Assembly (NCBI RefSeq): GCF_003316635.1
Contig: NZ_QNQP01000002.1
Coordinates: 62,001 to 126,000 of the forward strand
From: Roseovarius dicentrarchi
Lineage (GTDB): Bacteria > Pseudomonadota > Alphaproteobacteria > Rhodobacterales > Rhodobacteraceae
Direction: 5' to 3'
DNA length: 64,000 nt
Shown here one piece after another: positions 36,077 through 45,220 of the stretch. Below the pieces are notes generated by a model. That model had not been told where the DNA came from. It saw nothing but the letters and a program-made list of their open reading frames with translations, and did no database searches. Each line of letters begins with the position of its first letter. Position 1 is the stretch's first letter. The translations under genes were made by a program, and so were the position numbers.

Positions 36077-36964
36077 TCAGCTGTTCTGACCGGCCTTCGC
36101 GGCCATGTCCGAGATCTCTTCGCTCGACTTGATGTCCAGCGGCGCATCTTTGGTGGCCTTGTCATCATGCACGGCTTCGTGGCTGATGTTGTCGGTTTCA
36201 ACGCCGGTCGATTCGGGCAGTGCTTCCTCGACGGGGGCTTCTTCCATGGCGCCGATGTCGATACCTGCCGCGCCCATCTGGGCCGTCATGCCGTCCAGCG
36301 CCGCACGGCTGACCAGATCGCAATAGAGCAGGATCGCGCGCGCCGCGTCGTCGTTGCCGGGGATGATGTAGTCGATCCCGTCAGGCGAGCAGTTGGTGTC
36401 AACCACGGCGACAACCGGGATGCCCAGCTTGTTTGCCTCGGCGATGGCCAGCTGCTCTTTCTTGACGTCGATGACGAACAGCAGGTCGGGAATGCCGCCC
36501 ATTTCGCGGATACCGCCCAAGGACGCCTGAAGCTTGCCCTGGTCACGTTCCATGCCCAGACGCTCTTTCTTGGTCAGGCCTTCGGCACCGGATTCCAGCG
36601 CCTCGTCGATCTCTTTCAGGCGGTGAATGGATTTCGACACGGTCTGCCAGTTGGTCAGCGTGCCGCCCAACCAGCGGTGGTTCATGTAATACTGCGCGCA
36701 TTTCTCGGCGGCTTCAGCAATCGGCGCTGCGGCCTGACGCTTGGTGCCGACGAACAGAACGCGGCCGTTCTTGGCCACTGTCTCGCGCACGACGTTCAGC
36801 GCGGCGTCCAGCATGGGAACGGTCTGCGTCAGGTCCATGATGTGGATGCCGTTGCGCGCGCCGTAGATATATTCGCCCATGCGGGGATTCCAGCGCTGCG
36901 TCTGGTGGCCGAAGTGAACGCCAGCTTCCAGCAACTGACGCAGATTGAACTCGGGAAGAGCCAT
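36077..36964 (-). CDS. rpsB: 30S ribosomal protein S2
   Basis: The 295-aa protein contains the full S2 fold: [25 protein letters not shown] at the N-terminus, [15 protein letters not shown], and the [27 protein letters not shown] signature. An acidic C-terminal extension of about 60 residues follows, common in alphaproteobacteria. The start at 36964 was chosen over 36997 to match the conserved N-terminus. It heads the rpsB-tsf operon. Confidence 0.98.
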   Translation of the reverse strand: MALPEFNLRQLLEAGVHFGHQTQRWNPRMGEYIYGARNGIHIMDLTQTVPMLDAALNVVRETVAKNGRVLFVGTKRQAAAPIAEAAEKCAQYYMNHRWLGGTLTNWQTVSKSIHRLKEIDEALESGAEGLTKKERLGMERDQGKLQASLGGIREMGGIPDLLFVIDVKKEQLAIAEANKLGIPVVAVVDTNCSPDGIDYIIPGNDDAARAILLYCDLVSRAALDGMTAQMGAAGIDIGAMEEAPVEEALPESTGVETDNISHEAVHDDKATKDAPLDIKSSEEISDMAAKAGQNS

Positions 36965-37087
36965 GTCGTATTCCTTTTCCGGTTTTCGCCTCGGCACGGG
37001 GTGAGAGGGGTTGCCTCAACCGGTGGACTGCCGGGGGATGTCTGTCCCGGCCAGCCCGCCCATGCCTGCGGATTTCTAGTGCTTCGC

Positions 37088-37116
37088 GCTATAGACTGCG
37101 CAGCGGGCGCGCGCAA
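37088..37116 (-). promoter_or_regulatory. Predicted sigma-70 promoter of rpsB-tsf
   Basis: On the minus strand TTGCGC (37116-37111) and TATAGC (37093-37088) are separated by exactly 17 bases, about 125 bp upstream of the rpsB start. Both hexamers are close to consensus for alphaproteobacteria. Confidence 0.65.
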
Positions 37117-37178
37117 GGGGGGCTTGTGCACCGCCCCGCCTGCCCCCACCATCGCCAAAACTGGCAGGAGCGCGGCGC

Positions 37179-38078
37179 ATGGTACATCTGATCTGGTCCC
37201 CCGAGGCGGCAGCGGCAAGGGCCGCAGGCGCGCCGCTGGTCGCGCTGGAAAGCACGATCATAACCCACGGGATGCCCTACCCCGATAACCTGACGACCGC
37301 CCGCGCGGCAGAGGACGAAGTCCGCGCCGCCGGCGCCACCCCCGCCACCATCGCCGTGCTGGACGGAGAATTGCATGTCGGGCTGGAGGCCGCGCAGCTG
37401 GACCGGCTGGCGCGGCTGCCCGGCCCCATGAAGCTCAGCCGCGCGGATCTGGCTGTGGCGCTGGCCACCGGCGCCAGTGGCGGCACCACCGTTGCGGCCA
37501 CCATGATCGCGGCGGCGCTGGCCGGGATCGACGTCTTTGCCACGGGCGGCATCGGCGGCGTGCATCTGGGCGCCGCGCACAGCTGGGATGTGTCTGCCGA
37601 CCTGCACGAGCTGGCGCAAACCCGCGTTACCGTGGTCTGCGCCGGGCCCAAGGCCATCCTCGATCTGCCCAAAACGCTGGAAGTGCTGGAAACTCTGGGC
37701 GTGCCGGTCATCGCCTACGGGCAGGATGCGCTGCCGGCGTTCTGGGCGCCCGCATCGCCCTTCGCCGCGCCGCTGCGCATGGACGGGGCCGGAATGATCG
37801 CTGCCGCCCACAGGGCGCGCGCGGATCTGGGCCTGCCCGGCGGGCAATTGATCTGCAACCCGGTTCCCGCGCGCGACGGTATCGCATATACCAAGCTCGC
37901 CGCCCTGATCGGCACTGCGGCAGATGACGCGGCAAAGGCCGGGATCGCAGCCAAGGACGTCACCCCCTATCTGCTGAGCCACCTTAATACGGCCACCGCC
38001 GGGCGCACGCTGGCCGCAAATACCGCACTAATCCGCAACAACGCGCGGCTGGCCGCCGCTATCGCCTGTGCGCTCTGA
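37179..38078 (+). CDS. psuG: Pseudouridine-5'-phosphate glycosidase
   Basis: The 299-aa enzyme reversibly splits the C-C bond of pseudouridine 5'-phosphate into uracil and ribose 5-phosphate. Family motifs are ALESTIITHGMPYP near the N-terminus, KLSRADLAVAL, GASGGTTVAATM, VFATGGIGGVHLGA and LICNPVPARDGI. The partner pseudouridine kinase (psuK), often fused or adjacent, is not in this window. The gene diverges from rpsB. Confidence 0.95.
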   Translation: MVHLIWSPEAAAARAAGAPLVALESTIITHGMPYPDNLTTARAAEDEVRAAGATPATIAVLDGELHVGLEAAQLDRLARLPGPMKLSRADLAVALATGASGGTTVAATMIAAALAGIDVFATGGIGGVHLGAAHSWDVSADLHELAQTRVTVVCAGPKAILDLPKTLEVLETLGVPVIAYGQDALPAFWAPASPFAAPLRMDGAGMIAAAHRARADLGLPGGQLICNPVPARDGIAYTKLAALIGTAADDAAKAGIAAKDVTPYLLSHLNTATAGRTLAANTALIRNNARLAAAIACAL

Positions 38079-38194
38079 GCCTCGCCGCACTACAAGGCCC
38101 AAAGACAGGCGCCGCGCCCAATTCACGCCCCATTGCCGCGCACCCGGTTTGCCCCTAAACATTGCCGCAGCATGATCCGGGGCCAATCGCAGAC

Positions 38195-38890
38195 ATGAGC
38201 ACACTTTTCGACGATGAAAACACGCCGCCGCAGCGCGTCAGCCTGTTCGGTCGCTTGCGCGCCCGCTTCCTGACCGGGCTTGTGGTGATCCTGCCGGTCG
38301 CCCTGACCATCTGGCTGATCTGGACGATGATCGGCTGGGTCGACGGGTTCGTGCTGCCGCTGATCCCCTATGACCTGACGCCGGCAAATTATATCGGCAT
38401 CAACCTGCGCGGCGTCGGCGTCGTCGTGTTCCTGATCTTTACCATCCTGGTCGGTTCGGTTGCCAAGGGTCTGATTGGCCGCACGCTGATCCGCTTTGGC
38501 GAAAACCTGGTCAATCGGATGCCGGTCGTCCGCTCGATCTATTCTGGCGTCAAGCAGATTGCCGAGACCATCTTTGCCCAGACCGAACGCAGCTTCGAGA
38601 CGGCCTGCCTGGTCCAGTACCCGCGCAAGGGGATCTGGGCGATCGGCTTCATCTCGACCATGGCCAAGGGCGAGATTGCCGGAAAATCTGAAACCGGCGG
38701 CGCGCTTGTCAGTGTGTTCCTGCCGACCACGCCGAACCCCACATCGGGATTCCTGCTGTTCCTGCCCAAGGAAGACGTGATCGAACTGGACATGACGGTC
38801 GAGGACGCGGCCAAGCTGGTGATCTCGGCCGGCCTTGTCTACCCCAGCCGCGTCGCGCCCGAGGATCTGCCGACCAAGCCCGCCAGTTAA
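38195..38890 (+). CDS. DUF502 family inner-membrane protein
   Basis: The 231-aa protein has two transmembrane helices (about residues 21-45 and 65-88 after LRARFLTGLVVILPVALTIWL) followed by a soluble domain with the family's NRMPVVRSIYSGVKQI motif. The family is widespread in proteobacteria and chloroplast relatives (COV) affect membrane traffic in plants, but the bacterial function is unknown. The ATG at 38195 was preferred to an upstream TTG. It converges on the patatin gene with a 10-bp gap. Confidence 0.88.
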   Translation: MSTLFDDENTPPQRVSLFGRLRARFLTGLVVILPVALTIWLIWTMIGWVDGFVLPLIPYDLTPANYIGINLRGVGVVVFLIFTILVGSVAKGLIGRTLIRFGENLVNRMPVVRSIYSGVKQIAETIFAQTERSFETACLVQYPRKGIWAIGFISTMAKGEIAGKSETGGALVSVFLPTTPNPTSGFLLFLPKEDVIELDMTVEDAAKLVISAGLVYPSRVAPEDLPTKPAS

Positions 38891-38900
38891 ACCGGCAGTC

Positions 38901-39905
38901 TCAGTTGAACATTTCGGTCAGGTCGGTGCTGCTGCGCACGCCCAGATCGTCCCAATGGGCCTCCAGAAACTTGTCCGCCGCAACGCGCCCGGCCTCTTTC
39001 AACTGGTTCAGCAAAAACGGATTCGGCAGCATCTTGGTCGCAACCGACAGCTCGGACATCAGCTTGTCATCGGCGATCATGTGAACATGCAATCGCTTCA
39101 TCGCGCCCTCCGGCACGGTGCCGTTATCCAACAGCCGCTGCACAAAATTGATCGCCCGCATCTCGCGCAGCAGCGACGAGTTGAAGCTGATCTCGTTCAC
39201 CCGGTTGCTGATTTCCTGCGCCGAGCGCGGCAGATCAGGCCGCTCAAGCGGGTTGATGTTGACGATGACAATATCATCCGGCAGGTCCCTCTCGAACAGC
39301 GGAAACAGCGCCGGGTTGCCGGTATAGCCGCCATCCCAATACGCCTCTCCATCAATCTCGATCGCCTGAAACAGCGTCGGCAGGCAGGCCGAAGCCAGCA
39401 GCGGATCGGCCGCAATCTCGTCGCCCTGAAAAATGCGGATCTTGCCCGTGCGCACGTTTGTTGCCCCGACAAACAGGCGCGGTGCATCCTCGGCGCACAC
39501 CTTGTCATAGGCAAACCGTTCCACCACCCGGCGCAGCGGGTTGGAATAAAACGGCCCGTAATCGTAGGGCGACACCGTATCGGAAATGGGCAGCGGCATG
39601 GCGTATTCCATCGCGGCACTGATCGCCCCCGGAATGGACGCAGCCATCCAGGCCGGCATGCGCAGATCATGCACCGCCCCCATCTGCGCCCAAAGCCAGT
39701 TCAGGTTTTCACGCGCACCCTCGCGCCCGCCCGCCACATGCCCCGCCTTCAGCGCGGCACCGTTCAGCGCGCCTGCGGATGTGCCGGAAATCGCCGACAC
39801 CTCCAGCCTGTCCTCATCCAGCAGCCGGTCCAGAACGCCCCACGTAAAGGCGCCATGCGCGCCGCCGCCCTGTAACGCCAGATTGATCCGTTTGATGCTC
39901 ATCAC
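38901..39905 (-). CDS. Patatin-like phospholipase
   Basis: The 334-aa protein carries the patatin set: oxyanion-hole loop GGGAHGAF (13-20), nucleophile elbow GTSAG with Ser43, and the catalytic Asp in WDGGYTGNP. It has no signal peptide, so a cytoplasmic or membrane-associated lipid acyl hydrolase is likely. The substrate is unknown. A copy of the window's intergenic ATATTT-type motif lies immediately upstream of the start. Confidence 0.92.
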   Translation of the reverse strand: MMSIKRINLALQGGGAHGAFTWGVLDRLLDEDRLEVSAISGTSAGALNGAALKAGHVAGGREGARENLNWLWAQMGAVHDLRMPAWMAASIPGAISAAMEYAMPLPISDTVSPYDYGPFYSNPLRRVVERFAYDKVCAEDAPRLFVGATNVRTGKIRIFQGDEIAADPLLASACLPTLFQAIEIDGEAYWDGGYTGNPALFPLFERDLPDDIVIVNINPLERPDLPRSAQEISNRVNEISFNSSLLREMRAINFVQRLLDNGTVPEGAMKRLHVHMIADDKLMSELSVATKMLPNPFLLNQLKEAGRVAADKFLEAHWDDLGVRSSTDLTEMFN

Positions 39906-39930
39906 CGCCTCCCGAATTTTTTCTCCAATG

Positions 39931-39952
39931 GCTTTTCTTGGTCCAAATACCC
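39931..39952 (-). repeat. Dispersed intergenic motif, copy B
   Basis: On the minus strand this reads GGGTATTTGG followed by ACCAAGAAAAGC. It closely matches copies at 7608-7630 (+) and 45162-45183 (-). Confidence 0.6.
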
Positions 39953-40093
39953 AAATTCCGACCGTTCAGCTGGCGCGCTTTCAGACGTGGCGCACCGTAC
40001 CATCCATGTTGCATTGCAGCATATATTGCTGCATGTGCAAAAGTCACGCAGCCATCCCTTCGCAGCCCCTGCCTTGCCACACACCACACGGCC

Positions 40094-40124
40094 AAAAAAA
40101 AACGCCAGCGCGAAGCTGGCGTTA
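40094..40124 (-). terminator. Strong intrinsic terminator read on the minus strand
   Basis: On the minus strand the stem AACGCCAGC / GCTGGCGTT with a short TTCGC-type loop is followed by an unbroken run of nine T. The stem begins inside the stop codon of a small minus-strand frame, so something on that strand appears to end here. Confidence 0.88.
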
Positions 40125-40282
40125 AGTTATTGAGGCAGGTTTCATACAGGCAAGAAACCTATCGAGCAGTGACTCCTTTATAAGCAATCTTGCGCCGCCA
40201 TCCAAGCTAAAAGTTTGAAAACGCGTGAATCCCTCTTTACCCTCGCGTTCAATGAAACAACGCCCATCAGGAATTGTCCCCA
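40122..40282 (-). CDS. Possible small protein or gene remnant
   Basis: A frame of 53 codons from ATG 40282 ends TAA exactly at a strong minus-strand terminator. The peptide (MGTIPDGRCFIEREGKEGF..., RFLACMKPASIT) looks protein-like and its C-terminal part resembles the end of small excisionase/helix-turn-helix proteins (L-I-K-x-S-x-L-D-x-F-L). No Shine-Dalgarno is seen, the frame stays open further upstream in antisense to the next gene, and the composition is less GC-rich. It may be the 3' remnant of a longer lost gene. Confidence 0.4.
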
Positions 40283-42147
40283 TGACACGATCAGTCAGTT
40301 TCCACCGCCATGGGCGACTATCCGCCGCATTAACCTTTGTTTTGCTTGGTCTGGGCGCGATAAACCCTGCCGCCGCGCAGCCGGTGCATGGCATCGCGAT
40401 GTATGGCGACCCGGCCTTGCCGCCTGATTTTACCGCGCTGCCCTATGCCAACCCGAACGCGCCCCAAGGGGGCAGCGTCACCTCCGGCAATGTCGGCGGC
40501 TATGATTCGCTCAACCCTTTCGCGCCCAAGGGCACCCCGCCATGGCAGCTGCGCCACCTCGCCTACGAATCGCTTTTAGGCCGCTCCTGGGACGAGCCGT
40601 TCACGCTTTACGGTCTTTTGGCCGAATCGCTTGAGACGGACGACGCCCGCACCTGGGTCGAATTCACCCTGAACCCCAAGGCCGCGTTTTCCGACGGCAG
40701 CCCGGTCACGCCCCAAGATGTGATCTGGTCGTTCGAGACGCTGGGCACGCGCGGCCACCTGCGCTACCGCGATTTCTGGACGCGCGTTGCCACGATCGAA
40801 CAGACCGGCCCCGGCAAGGTCCGGCTGGACTTCAAGACCGAGGATGGCCCGCCCGACCGCGATCTGGTGCTGCTGGCCGGCCTGCGCCCGATCCTGAAAA
40901 AATCCCAATGGGACGATCTGGTGTTCGAGGATGGCGCGATCGAGGATATCCCCATCGGCACCGCGCCTTATGTCGTTGCCGACTACCAGCTGGATCGCCG
41001 CGTGACCCTGCGCCGCAACCCCGATTACTGGGGGCGCGATCTGCCCTTTCGGCGCGGCACGAACAACTTCGATGAGATCCGCATTGATTTCTATGGCGAT
41101 GACGCCGTGATGAAAGAGGCGTTCAAGGCGGGCGAGATCAGCTATATCCGCGAATTCAACGCCGAACGCTGGGAGGAGCTGGCCACCCTGCCTGCCGTCC
41201 AGCGCGGCGATATCCTGCGCAGCGAAATCCCCAATGGCCAGCCTTCCGGCATCTCGGGCTTCGTGATGAACACGCGCAACCCGCCGCTGGACGACTGGCG
41301 CGTGCGCGAGGCACTGATTGCCGCGTTCAACTTTGAATATATCAACGATACCCTGACCGGCGGGCGCCAGCCGCGCATCACCTCTTATTACTCCAATTCC
41401 GAACTGGGCCTGATCCCCGGCCCCGCCTCCGCGGCCGAGCGCGCCTTGCTGGCGCCCTTTGCCGATGATCTTCTGCCCGGCACGCTTGAGGGCTACACCC
41501 TGCCCGCCAGCGACGGATCGAAACGCAACCGCGCCAATATCCGCGCTGCCGCCGATCTGCTGGCCGATGCCGACTGGACCGTGCAGAACGGCGTGCTGAA
41601 GAACGCGGACGGCCAGCCGCTGGTGCTGACCGTGCTGCTGCAACAGGACGCTCTGGTACAGCAGGCCACCGCGATGATGGATATCTACGCCCGCGCGCTG
41701 GAACGGTTGGGCATCACGCTGACCGTGCAAAGCGTGGACAAGGCGCAATATAACATGCGCGAGGCAAACTACGATTTCGACCTCACCTATATGCGTCGCT
41801 CGCTGTCGCTGTCGCCGGGAAACGAGCAATATTTCTACTGGGGCGCCAAGGGCTCCGATCAGCCCGGCAGCCGCAATCTGATGGGCATGAACAGCCCCGC
41901 CGCCGAGGCGATGATAAATGCCATGCTGGCCGCCGAAACGCATGACGATTTCGTCACCGCCGTGCGCGCGCTGGACCGCGTCCTGATTGCCGGTCGCTAC
42001 GTCATTCCCATCCACCAATACGCGGTGGGCCGCATCGCCCATGACGCGCGCCTGTCCTTCCCGGCAGATACCCTGCCGCTTTATGGCGATGGCATAGGCT
42101 TTCTGCCCGAAGTCTGGTGGATGGACAAATCGGCCCCTTCGGAGTGA
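40282..42147 (+). CDS. ABC transporter periplasmic binding protein, YejA-like (SBP family 5)
   Basis: The 621-aa protein has a signal peptide (about residues 1-32, cleavage near AAA-Q) and the oligopeptide-binding fold: HGIAMYGDPALP, NPNAPQGGSVT, YDSLNPF, LAESLETDD and the typical lobe II sequence up to the C-terminus. This is the YejA branch, which binds peptides or murein fragments and microcin C in enterics. No permease or ATPase genes follow, so it is an orphan or works with a distant transporter. Start at 40282 was chosen for AGGA nine bases upstream; a frame start at 40225 is less likely. Confidence 0.9.
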   Translation: MTRSVSFHRHGRLSAALTFVLLGLGAINPAAAQPVHGIAMYGDPALPPDFTALPYANPNAPQGGSVTSGNVGGYDSLNPFAPKGTPPWQLRHLAYESLLGRSWDEPFTLYGLLAESLETDDARTWVEFTLNPKAAFSDGSPVTPQDVIWSFETLGTRGHLRYRDFWTRVATIEQTGPGKVRLDFKTEDGPPDRDLVLLAGLRPILKKSQWDDLVFEDGAIEDIPIGTAPYVVADYQLDRRVTLRRNPDYWGRDLPFRRGTNNFDEIRIDFYGDDAVMKEAFKAGEISYIREFNAERWEELATLPAVQRGDILRSEIPNGQPSGISGFVMNTRNPPLDDWRVREALIAAFNFEYINDTLTGGRQPRITSYYSNSELGLIPGPASAAERALLAPFADDLLPGTLEGYTLPASDGSKRNRANIRAAADLLADADWTVQNGVLKNADGQPLVLTVLLQQDALVQQATAMMDIYARALERLGITLTVQSVDKAQYNMREANYDFDLTYMRRSLSLSPGNEQYFYWGAKGSDQPGSRNLMGMNSPAAEAMINAMLAAETHDDFVTAVRALDRVLIAGRYVIPIHQYAVGRIAHDARLSFPADTLPLYGDGIGFLPEVWWMDKSAPSE

Positions 42148-42180
42148 TATGACAATGACAGATAAAGGCAGGACGATCCG

Positions 42181-42294
42181 ATGAAAAAGCTGATCCTTCT
42201 GGCGGCGCTGGCCGCACTGGCAGGCTGCGCCACGGTGGAGGGCGCAGGCCGCGACATATCGGGCGCCGCACGCGGCGTTCAAAGCTGGTTCTGA
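42181..42294 (+). CDS. Entericidin-like small lipoprotein
   Basis: This 37-aa peptide starts MKKLILLAAL, has a lipobox LAGC with Cys16, and continues ATVEGAGRDISGAA, the hallmark of EcnA/EcnB entericidins. Those are small membrane lipoproteins with a suspected toxin-antidote or envelope-stress role. It lies 33 bp after the YejA-like gene on the same strand, with GGACGATCC upstream of the ATG. Confidence 0.88.
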   Translation: MKKLILLAALAALAGCATVEGAGRDISGAARGVQSWF

Positions 42295-42369
42295 CGCGCG
42301 CGCCGCTTGCAATGCCCCGGGCGCGCGCCTACCAACAGGGCCAACGCCCCGAACCCGAAAGGCCGCGCC

Positions 42370-43008
42370 ATGGTCAAGCTCGACATTATTTCCGACCCGA
42401 TTTGCCCTTGGTGCTATATCGGCAAGACGCAGCTGGATGCGGCGCTGGACCAGCGGCCCGATCACCCCTTTGTCATTGAATGGCACCCGTTTCAGCTGAA
42501 CCCCGACATGCCGCGCGAGGGTATGGATGCACGTGCCTATTACGAGGCCCGCTTCGGCAGCAAGGAGGCGACAATCGCCGCGTTCAAGCCGGTGATCGAA
42601 AAGGCCGCTCTGATCGGTCTCAGCATTGACTACGATGCGATGACGCGCATCCCCAACACGCTGGACGCGCACCGCCTGATCCACTGGGCGGGCATCGAGG
42701 GCAAACAGGACGCCGCCGCGATGGCGCTGTTCTCCGCCTATTTCGCCGAAGGCCGCGACATCGGCGCGTCCGAGGTGCTGGCCGATATCGCCGACAGTCT
42801 GGGCATGGACGCCGCCGTCATAACCAAGCTGCTGGCGTCGGATGCCGATACCGATGACATCCGCACGCGTGATGCGCAGTTCCGCGAAATGGGCGTCTCA
42901 TCCGTGCCGACCTTCATCGTCGCCGCGCAGCACGCCGTTCCCGGCGCGCAGGACACCGCCCTGTGGCTGCGCGTGATGGACGAGATCATCGAAAAACAAG
43001 CCGACTGA
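42370..43008 (+). CDS. DsbA-family oxidoreductase, FrnE-like
   Basis: The 212-aa cytoplasmic thioredoxin-fold protein carries DPICPWCYIGK, a Cys-Pro-Trp-Cys active site, and the cis-Pro loop SSVPTFIV near the C-terminus. It belongs to the FrnE / 2-hydroxychromene-2-carboxylate isomerase-like branch, whose members act as disulfide isomerases or glutathione-linked enzymes. No signal peptide is present from the chosen start (42370). The frame's extension to 42307 overlaps no feature but lacks a ribosome-binding site. Confidence 0.9.
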   Translation: MVKLDIISDPICPWCYIGKTQLDAALDQRPDHPFVIEWHPFQLNPDMPREGMDARAYYEARFGSKEATIAAFKPVIEKAALIGLSIDYDAMTRIPNTLDAHRLIHWAGIEGKQDAAAMALFSAYFAEGRDIGASEVLADIADSLGMDAAVITKLLASDADTDDIRTRDAQFREMGVSSVPTFIVAAQHAVPGAQDTALWLRVMDEIIEKQAD

Positions 43009-43102
43009 ATTCCAGTATACCTTTGCATGCAGGCGCCTTCCCTTCCTTTGGATCCTGCGCTAAAAGGCTCGCAACCCGTCCCTGACAAACGAAAGGCGCC
43101 CC

Positions 43103-44317
43103 ATGTCCAAGATCAAGGTAGAAAACCCCATCGTCGAGCTTGACGGCGATGAGATGACCCGCATCATCTGGGATTTCATCAAGAAAAAGCTGATCCTGCC
43201 CTATCTCGACGTCGATCTGAAATATTACGATCTGGGCATCATGTCCCGCGATGAGACGGACGACCAGATTACGATCGATGCCGCCCACGCGATCCAGAAA
43301 TACGGCGTCGGCGTCAAATGCGCGACCATCACCCCCGATGAGGGCCGGGTCGAGGAATTCGGCCTGAAGAAAATGTGGCGCAGCCCGAACGGCACCATCC
43401 GCAACATCCTCGGCGGCGTTGTCTTCCGCGAGCCGATCATCTGCAAGAACGTGCCGCGCCTTGTTCCCGGCTGGACCCAGCCCATCGTGATCGGCCGCCA
43501 CGCCTACGGTGACCAGTACCGCGCAACGGACATGAAATTCCCCGGTCCCGGCACCCTGTCGATGAAATTCGTTGGCGACGACGGCACGGTGATGGAAGAG
43601 GAAGTGTTCAAGGCCCCGTCTTCGGGCGTCTATATGGGCATGTACAACCTCGATGACAGCATCCGCGATTTCGCCCGCGCATCCTTCAACTATGGCCTGA
43701 AACGCAACTACCCGGTGTATCTGTCAACCAAGAACACCATCCTGAAAAATTACGACGGTCAGTTCATGATCATCTTTCAGGAAATCTTTGACGCCGAATT
43801 CAAGGACAAGTTCGACGCCGCCGGCATCACCTACGAGCATCGCCTGATCGACGACATGGTCGCCTCGGCGATGAAATGGTCGGGCGGCTATGTCTGGGCC
43901 TGCAAGAACTACGACGGCGACGTGCAGTCAGATACCGTCGCGCAGGGCTTCGGCTCGCTTGGCCTGATGACGTCTCAGCTGATGACGCCCGATGGCCAGA
44001 TCGTCGAGGCCGAGGCCGCGCACGGCACCGTCACCCGCCACTACCGCCAGCACCAGAAGGGCGAGGAGACGTCGACAAACTCCATCGCCTCCATCTTTGC
44101 CTGGACCGGCGGGCTGAAGCATCGCGGCAAGCTGGACAGCAATGACGCGCTGACGAACTTCGCCGAGACACTGGAAAAGGTGGTCGTCGATACGGTCGAG
44201 TCCGGCCACATGACCAAGGATCTGGCCCTGCTGGTCGGCCCCGATCAAAAATGGCTCACCACCATGGGCTTCCTCGAAAAGGTGGATGAAAACCTGAACA
44301 AGGCGCTGAACGGCTGA
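43103..44317 (+). CDS. icd: NADP-dependent isocitrate dehydrogenase, eukaryote-like type
   Basis: The 404-aa TCA-cycle enzyme oxidises isocitrate to 2-oxoglutarate. It is the homodimeric IDH type shared with eukaryotes, starting [21 protein letters not shown], with the substrate-binding [10 protein letters not shown] loop, [12 protein letters not shown], and the metal ligands in LIDDMVA and [32 protein letters not shown] contains the NADP-selecting segment. A hairpin separates it from the convergent reductase gene. Confidence 0.97.
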   Translation: MSKIKVENPIVELDGDEMTRIIWDFIKKKLILPYLDVDLKYYDLGIMSRDETDDQITIDAAHAIQKYGVGVKCATITPDEGRVEEFGLKKMWRSPNGTIRNILGGVVFREPIICKNVPRLVPGWTQPIVIGRHAYGDQYRATDMKFPGPGTLSMKFVGDDGTVMEEEVFKAPSSGVYMGMYNLDDSIRDFARASFNYGLKRNYPVYLSTKNTILKNYDGQFMIIFQEIFDAEFKDKFDAAGITYEHRLIDDMVASAMKWSGGYVWACKNYDGDVQSDTVAQGFGSLGLMTSQLMTPDGQIVEAEAAHGTVTRHYRQHQKGEETSTNSIASIFAWTGGLKHRGKLDSNDALTNFAETLEKVVVDTVESGHMTKDLALLVGPDQKWLTTMGFLEKVDENLNKALNG

Positions 44318-44352
44318 ATCTGGCGCAATCTCCATCCGCATAGACGCTACTG

Positions 44353-44384
44353 CAATGGCCGGCCCTCAACGGGACCGGCCATTG
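44353..44384. terminator. Hairpin between convergent icd and reductase genes
   Basis: CAATGGCCGG and CCGGCCATTG form a perfect 10-bp stem around a 12-base loop. It lacks a T-run on either strand, so it may act with Rho or stabilise 3' ends. Confidence 0.6.
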
Positions 44385-44425
44385 TCATTGCCGCGACTGC
44401 GAAATTCACGGGCGCACCCGTGCCG

Positions 44426-45097
44426 TCAACTCCAATCGTCTGCAACCAGATCATCGCGATCAACGCCAAGCGCGGCCAGCTCCGATTGTACCGCACTCAT
44501 CATTGGCGGCGGCCCGCAAAGGTAGCACAGGCTGCCAGGCTCCACGAACTGGCGCAGATAATCGCGGTCCAGCCTGCGCTTGGGAACGGTCTTGCCTTCG
44601 CCCTTGGTCACCACATAGGCAACGGTCAGGCCCGGCATCGCCGATAATTCATCGCGCCGGATGATATCCGCCTCCGTCTTGTTCGAGAAAACCAAAGTCG
44701 ATCCACTCAGATCGCCATGATCCTTCAACCGCTTGTGAAGCAGCGCCAGTATCGGTGTAATCCCCGCACCGCCCGCGATGAAAACGCCCGGCCCACGGTC
44801 GCGCATATCGCCGAACGGCCCTTCGATCGTGACCCCGTCGCCCGCCTGCATCCTGGCGATCTGCTCGGTCACGCCATCGTGGCTGGGATAGCTTTTGATG
44901 ATGAACTCCAGCGATGCCGCGTCCGGCAAGCTGATGGGCGTGAAGGGCCTCCCCTCATCGCGCCAGCCATCTTTTTGCAACTTCATCTCAATCGCCTGAC
45001 CGGGCTCAAAAGTGAACCCTTCGGGGCGGTCAAATGTCAGATGATGGGTGTCATGCGTCACGGGTTCGATACTGCGCAGCGTCAAGTTCTGAGCCAT
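44426..45097 (-). CDS. FAD/NAD(P)-binding ferredoxin reductase-like protein
   Basis: The 223-aa protein has the FNR fold: FAD-binding RPFTPIS at residues 50-56, the nucleotide motif IAGGAGITPILALL, and CYLCGPPPMM near the C-terminus. It lacks a 2Fe-2S domain, so electrons must pass to a separate partner. It could be a flavin or ferredoxin reductase or the reductase part of an oxygenase. The start at 45097 has AAAGGAG eight bases upstream. Confidence 0.88.
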   Translation of the reverse strand: MAQNLTLRSIEPVTHDTHHLTFDRPEGFTFEPGQAIEMKLQKDGWRDEGRPFTPISLPDAASLEFIIKSYPSHDGVTEQIARMQAGDGVTIEGPFGDMRDRGPGVFIAGGAGITPILALLHKRLKDHGDLSGSTLVFSNKTEADIIRRDELSAMPGLTVAYVVTKGEGKTVPKRRLDRDYLRQFVEPGSLCYLCGPPPMMSAVQSELAALGVDRDDLVADDWS

Positions 45098-45161
45098 AGG
45101 TAAATCTCCTTTGGCCCTCAACGCGGCGCGCCGGCCCTGCGTTCCCGCAAACCGGCAGTGG

Positions 45162-45183
45162 TTTTTTCTTGGTGAAAATACCC
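45162..45183 (-). repeat. Dispersed intergenic motif, copy C
   Basis: On the minus strand this reads GGGTATTTTCACCAAGAAAAAA. It lies in the gap between fabI and the reductase gene, on the same strand as both. Confidence 0.6.
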
Positions 45184-45220
45184 AAAATCCGACACCGCCC
45201 TCGGGCGTTGCCGGTTCAGA

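Noticed and set aside
40576-42684. A 702-codon open frame on the minus strand
   Set aside because: It is antisense to the YejA-like binding-protein gene and the entericidin and FrnE genes; such long mirror frames are expected from GC-rich codon bias, and its sequence has no family motifs.
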